A stretch of 64,000 nt of DNA. It comes from Pomacea canaliculata (lineage: Eukaryota > Mollusca > Gastropoda > Architaenioglossa > Ampullariidae). The stretch covers positions 7,018,247-7,082,246 of the forward strand of contig NC_037599.1 in assembly GCF_003073045.1 (NCBI RefSeq), given 5' to 3'. Positions 59,801 through 64,000 of this stretch are shown here, piece after piece; position 1 is the first letter of the stretch, and each line of letters opens with the position of its first letter. Both the position numbers and the translations under genes were made by a program. The notes under the pieces were generated by a model, which saw only the letters and a list, made by a program, of their open reading frames with translations, ran no database searches and had not been told where the DNA came from.

Positions 59801-62268
59801 ATCACTAGGATCTCTTTTTTTTTTTTTTTTTGAAATTTTTTCCCAAAACCTTTTCAGTCTGTTTGAACTTGCAGGGTATATGACAAGCGTAGATGTGACG
59901 AAAGATAAATTTGAAACAGTCAGACAGGTTTAGAAAAGTATGTATATCAATAGATGTCGTTTTAAATATATAAATAGAAATCACAACTTTGAATTAATTA
60001 CTTAATGACGCTCTAATGTAGCTAAGTAAAAATAAACCTAAAGACATTTTCACTAAACTACATATCGTCTAAAGAAACAACCATGAGCGGTTTCTAAAAC
60101 AATTCCTTCCCCGTTCGTTCCTGCACAAAAGCGCTCACGTGGTTACTTGAAAAAAAAAATTCCCAAAAAAGATTACAAGGACTTATCCTCCCGATCAGTC
60201 TCCCTCCCTCATCTGGAAAGAAGAAAGTGGCTTATCATCCCCACGTGCTGTCTGTCAGCTGTATGTGATGTACCGGGAGGACATGTGGACTGCTCCCAGT
60301 CCCTCCAGCAAAGGACAAAGCATCGCATGCCTGTTCACAGGAATGTGGAAAAAAATTTTTTTAGGGGGGGGGGGTTCCCTTTCAGACTGAACTTTTATTT
60401 TTATATCTTCTTGATAAATCTTTTTGAACTCGATGAAAAGAGTGGCAAGGATGTGATAGGCTCGGCGATTTGATGTGTTTTATTTATTTATTTACTTTTT
60501 GGTCCAATTTTCCGCTCGCGATTAAAGGAAGTCTGGTATCGCGAGTTTTTTAAACCTGGGAAGTGTGAATGTTAGAATTTACATTTGCAACCTGTACTCA
60601 GTGCAACCATAACATGCAGATAAACAACATCGGTAGAAAGGCGTTTCTGTTCTTAAAATCTCTAAACACCACCTGGACATGCATTCAAACACTCCTTTAT
60701 TCGTTTTTTTCCTCTCACTCATTTCCTCACTCACACACTTAAGAAAACTCTCTCTCTCTCACCTGAAGCAGGGGTAAAGTGGAGAGAATATGTGTGTGGG
60801 GAAGACTACCACACATTCGTGCCTTGCATCTAGCTGGGCGGCCTACCTGAGTTATTGCCCCCTCGGGCAGAACACACTCACCGAACCTCTTGGCCGCCGG
60901 TCTCACAGGACGTTGTAACGGCTGTGCCAACGATTTGTTTGATGAGAAGGACTTTAAGAAAGCACGAAGGAACAAAGTATTGGACTACCATGGAGGGATA
61001 TAAGTGGCTCAACGTTTCTAGGCCACGGAATAAGGACATTATACCTCATCCCTCCCTTCTCGCCGACTTTAATTCCACCAATAAAACAGACCTACAGCTA
61101 CAGAAGGTAGTTTTCTATGTAGCCAAAAATTGGACCACTGAAAGAGTGATACTAATGAATCATATTTATTGTGAGCTGTCCGCTAGTTTATTTACATCTT
61201 GATTAAATCCGCTGCCTCCTCAGATTGCTGGACTCAGAGTTGTCTTTCCTTGACCAGAGGGATGACACATACCTTGCGCTGCTCTTTCTAGAATATCTTG
61301 AATTGTCATTCTGACTAGTTTATAAAGTACGAACCAGTCTAGTCGGTTTGGATGTTTTGACTAATGTTTGGGCAACATGCTGACCATATTTCAAAAGTGT
61401 CAAATGTTTACCTCCATAGCAGTTATCCCCCTTTGTGACTAGAAAACACAACTCTACCAACAAACGTTTGAACGATATTTTTTCGGTTAAGAAAGCTCTT
61501 TAACCATTAGGCCTTGAATCTTTCTCAAACGATAAAAAAAGTGGTGAACCAGTCAACAACCATGCAGCTAAAAACAACTACCTCCGAAGTAAATGAGTGG
61601 ATTACCGTTATACATGGTATTGTAAGCCTGTTCCGAGTGTAGCACTAGCATCACACTTTGAAGGTAGGTGAGGTATGTGAGACATGCATCGTGATAAGTA
61701 ACAACACGAGGAGAGATAACAGTCTGGGGGAGAGGGGAGAGAGGATGCCCTGCGGAAAGGGTATCCACAACCGTTCGTGTCGGCTGACGAGCAAGATTTG
61801 CACATGACTCCCTCATCCACCCCAGTTCTCCACACCTGACCTACCCACTACCCCGCGCATATGCACGCGAGGAATTACGACATGATATGTAGGCTCAGTG
61901 AGCTGGTAGGTAAATCCTTCCAGGTACTAACTCTCGCCGGACGCCTGCCCCATCTTACTGCCCTTACCTGGGCACACGTGCAAGCTTGTGCTGTATGTGA
62001 TGTGCATGTACATGCACTTCAGTGATGAACGAGCATGCGCGTGACGTGTGCAGCATTCCCTCCACAGAGCGTTGGTACGCAGTGGGTGGGGATGTGGTAG
62101 TGGTGGTCGTCGTGTGGAGTTGCAGTAGAGCTCAAGAGGCAGAGCGTGAATACAGGAGAGCATGAAGAAGAGTGAGAGTCCACCTCGAGTCAGGGTCGTG
62201 CCCCTCGGACGAGGGGAAAGGTCGCGATGGCTCCGACATGAACTGTGAGTCTGTGGATGGACAAAAGG

Positions 62269-62300
<32 letters not shown>

Positions 62301-64000
62301 CGCGCCTTTTTCTTGAAGGCATTGGCATAACACTGATATCCCAATATTTCCCCTAACATGATTTTACACAAACAGTGAACGGAATATCACCATTATATGT
62401 GGATATGACCACTGATTTATAACGGTGAACTGTGTCAAATGTGTTCTCCCAGAATTCCAGAGTGAACACAGCATACTTCAAGACGAACTACACTTACAGT
62501 TGCAGTCGATGACTATCGCCTAAGAACTATTTTTCAGCAAGCAGTCTGAAGAATTACCGTCTTGCCAATACGATGAACTAGATATCTTAATCACGTGACA
62601 GCGAAACTGGATACAGGTCTATCACTGGGCTAGTTTAAAACCTGCCACGCCACCTGGCGATCAGAGGTCCTCGTGTGACCGACACAACAGTAAAAACATT
62701 CTATATCCCAACCAACGACCCTGATTGCAGAATCATCCAATGTATAAACAGTGATAGCAGAACATTTCATTACCAAGCGTGTTAACAGAAAAGTAGATGG
62801 AGAAAGAACATGAAGTACTCACTGTACTTTCTGTGTGAAACGCCGCACGTCACAGCTGCACACTGTACGTCACACATACTTCACCTCAGAAGACCACAGA
62901 CAACAGCAGCGGCTAAAAAAAAAAATTAAAAAAAATTTAAAACCAGAAAACACAGCGAATGAACGAAAACTAACGAGAAGTTATTCTATAGTCTGTAAGA
63001 GTTACATACGCGTACGTCTGCTTGTAACATGGAGGAGAGACACGACAGACAACCGTCGCTTTTCTCTCTGAGCGGTTAACGTGTTTCGGGAGGTTTGCAC
63101 TTGGGTTCAACTTTTTTTTTTTTAACCTGTCGATGAGTCTTTCTGTCAGCAACTGACTGTCGTCACCAACAACCGGCGTTCCCCCACGCTCTCTCCCTCT
63201 CTCTCACCTGTACAGAGACAACCCACTGCAACTGCACACACCTGGCCTCGTGCCACAGGTACAGCCAGCGCATCCAGCAACAAAAACAAACAAAAACAGA
63301 AACTGCTCACATACCTGAGCCACAGCGCGTAAATTATCCAAGCGAGACGGCATGTCTGTACCTGTTGTCTGATGAGATACGGACAAAACCATTCGCAGAT
63401 CGTGTTTGTAGTTTGTTTTTTAAAACTTTTTCTTCGCTTGATACGTGCGTTCACCTGTAACCGGCATCACAGACGAGGATTAGGAGTGCGCGAGGTGTGA
63501 CGTGTTGTGGCGGTTGTTGACTGCTTGTAATCTCCACTGTCATGACTGTAATGTATATAGCCTGGCTGTAAATCTCTACACATACACAGGTGGGGGGCTG
63601 TAATCTGCTCTCACCTGACACGGCAAGCAGCTGGAAACCGAGAGACCGGCGATTATGAGTGTGTCTGGGAGGTTTACAGGGGTCAGGGTATCTCTCTACC
63701 CTCGGCTGCCAATGAAGGACTGGCATCTTCAGCTTCCTGTGGCGTAGCAGTAGGGGAGGATATCACCGGGATGCTCATTTGTTTTTGTAAACATCTCAGT
63801 CAAGGGACAAACTTCAGAAGCGACCTCGGCAAGAGGAACCCTCCGCTTCAAACTTTGGAAGCCATGGAACTTGTCCTGTCGCTAATTCAACAACTTTCAA
63901 ACACCATGAAGGCCTGCATAAAGTTTATTGCGACAGTCAAAACAACTCCAGGCATAAAACTGATGACAGGTAAAGGTAAAATAAAGGAGGGCCCAAAACA
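56880..64000. other. Right-hand region, no gene seen
   Basis: About 7 kb with homopolymers, a GT microsatellite (62268-62305) and short ORFs (for example 57981-58235 and 60855-61202). These ORFs show no recognisable domain, no membrane pattern and no splice-consistent extension. The region may be intergenic or an intron of a gene whose exons lie outside the window. Confidence 0.5.
62268..62305. repeat. (GT)n microsatellite
   Basis: GT dinucleotide tract with one TTTG interruption, ending in CGCGC. Confidence 0.9.

Noticed and set aside
60855..61202. 115-codon open frame
   Set aside because: No family resemblance, no consistent splice sites and no signal peptide or membrane pattern.
1..64000. 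CRISPR array, operon or other prokaryotic system
   Set aside because: The window is clearly eukaryotic, with spliced genes; no regularly spaced direct repeats were seen.

Overview
The window is nuclear DNA of an animal. It has intron-rich protein genes with GT-AG (and two GC-AG) splice sites, long AT-rich introns, and many decayed DNA transposons, SINE-like and LINE-like fragments. The closest fit is a lophotrochozoan, probably a gastropod mollusc. I infer this from the gene content, the compact introns of a few hundred bases and the repeat style; nothing in the sequence proves the species.

Left third (1-22,200): three conserved genes were solved exon by exon with matching intron phases. LMBRD1 (minus strand, 7537 leftwards, C-terminus off the left edge) encodes the lysosomal cobalamin transport escort protein. 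MYSM1 (plus strand, 7623-15630) encodes a SANT-SWIRM-MPN histone H2A deubiquitinase. The two start codons are 85 bases apart and head to head, so they probably share a bidirectional promoter. POFUT1 (minus strand, 22178-18672) encodes protein O-fucosyltransferase 1 and lies tail to tail with MYSM1. A hAT-type MITE nested inside a larger hAT-type element, both with perfect 8-bp target duplications, sits in an LMBRD1 intron; a third hAT-type MITE sits in a MYSM1 intron.

Middle (22,200-33,000): no intact gene. There is a Tigger-like (pogo) repeat at 24,515-24,760. A 5.6-kb DNA transposon runs from 27,173 to 32,780, bounded by TA and a CCCAGATAGCATG inverted repeat. Its ends are packed with palindromic AAAACGTTTT/TTTTAAAA units. 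Inside are the relics of two genes: the start of a transposase-like protein, and a multi-exon DUF4806-type protein broken by two in-frame stops and a probable frameshift.

Right half (33,000-64,000): two long intronless genes for XK-related (XKR) membrane proteins of 895 and 913 residues face each other (42,032-44,719 plus; 54,537-51,796 minus). They are GC-rich, unlike the intron-rich, AT-rich genes on the left, and each joins an XKR membrane core to a cytosolic tail of more than 500 residues. The rest is intergenic or intronic sequence with microsatellites and a LINE reverse-transcriptase relic near 56.5 kb.

The four gene functions (lysosomal B12 export, chromatin deubiquitination, Notch-type O-fucosylation, lipid scrambling) do not form one pathway. 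The neighbourhood is positional, not operonic. The most unusual items are the DUF4806-carrying transposon, the inverted pair of intronless XKR genes, the two GC-AG introns of MYSM1 and a recurring hairpin module found three times.
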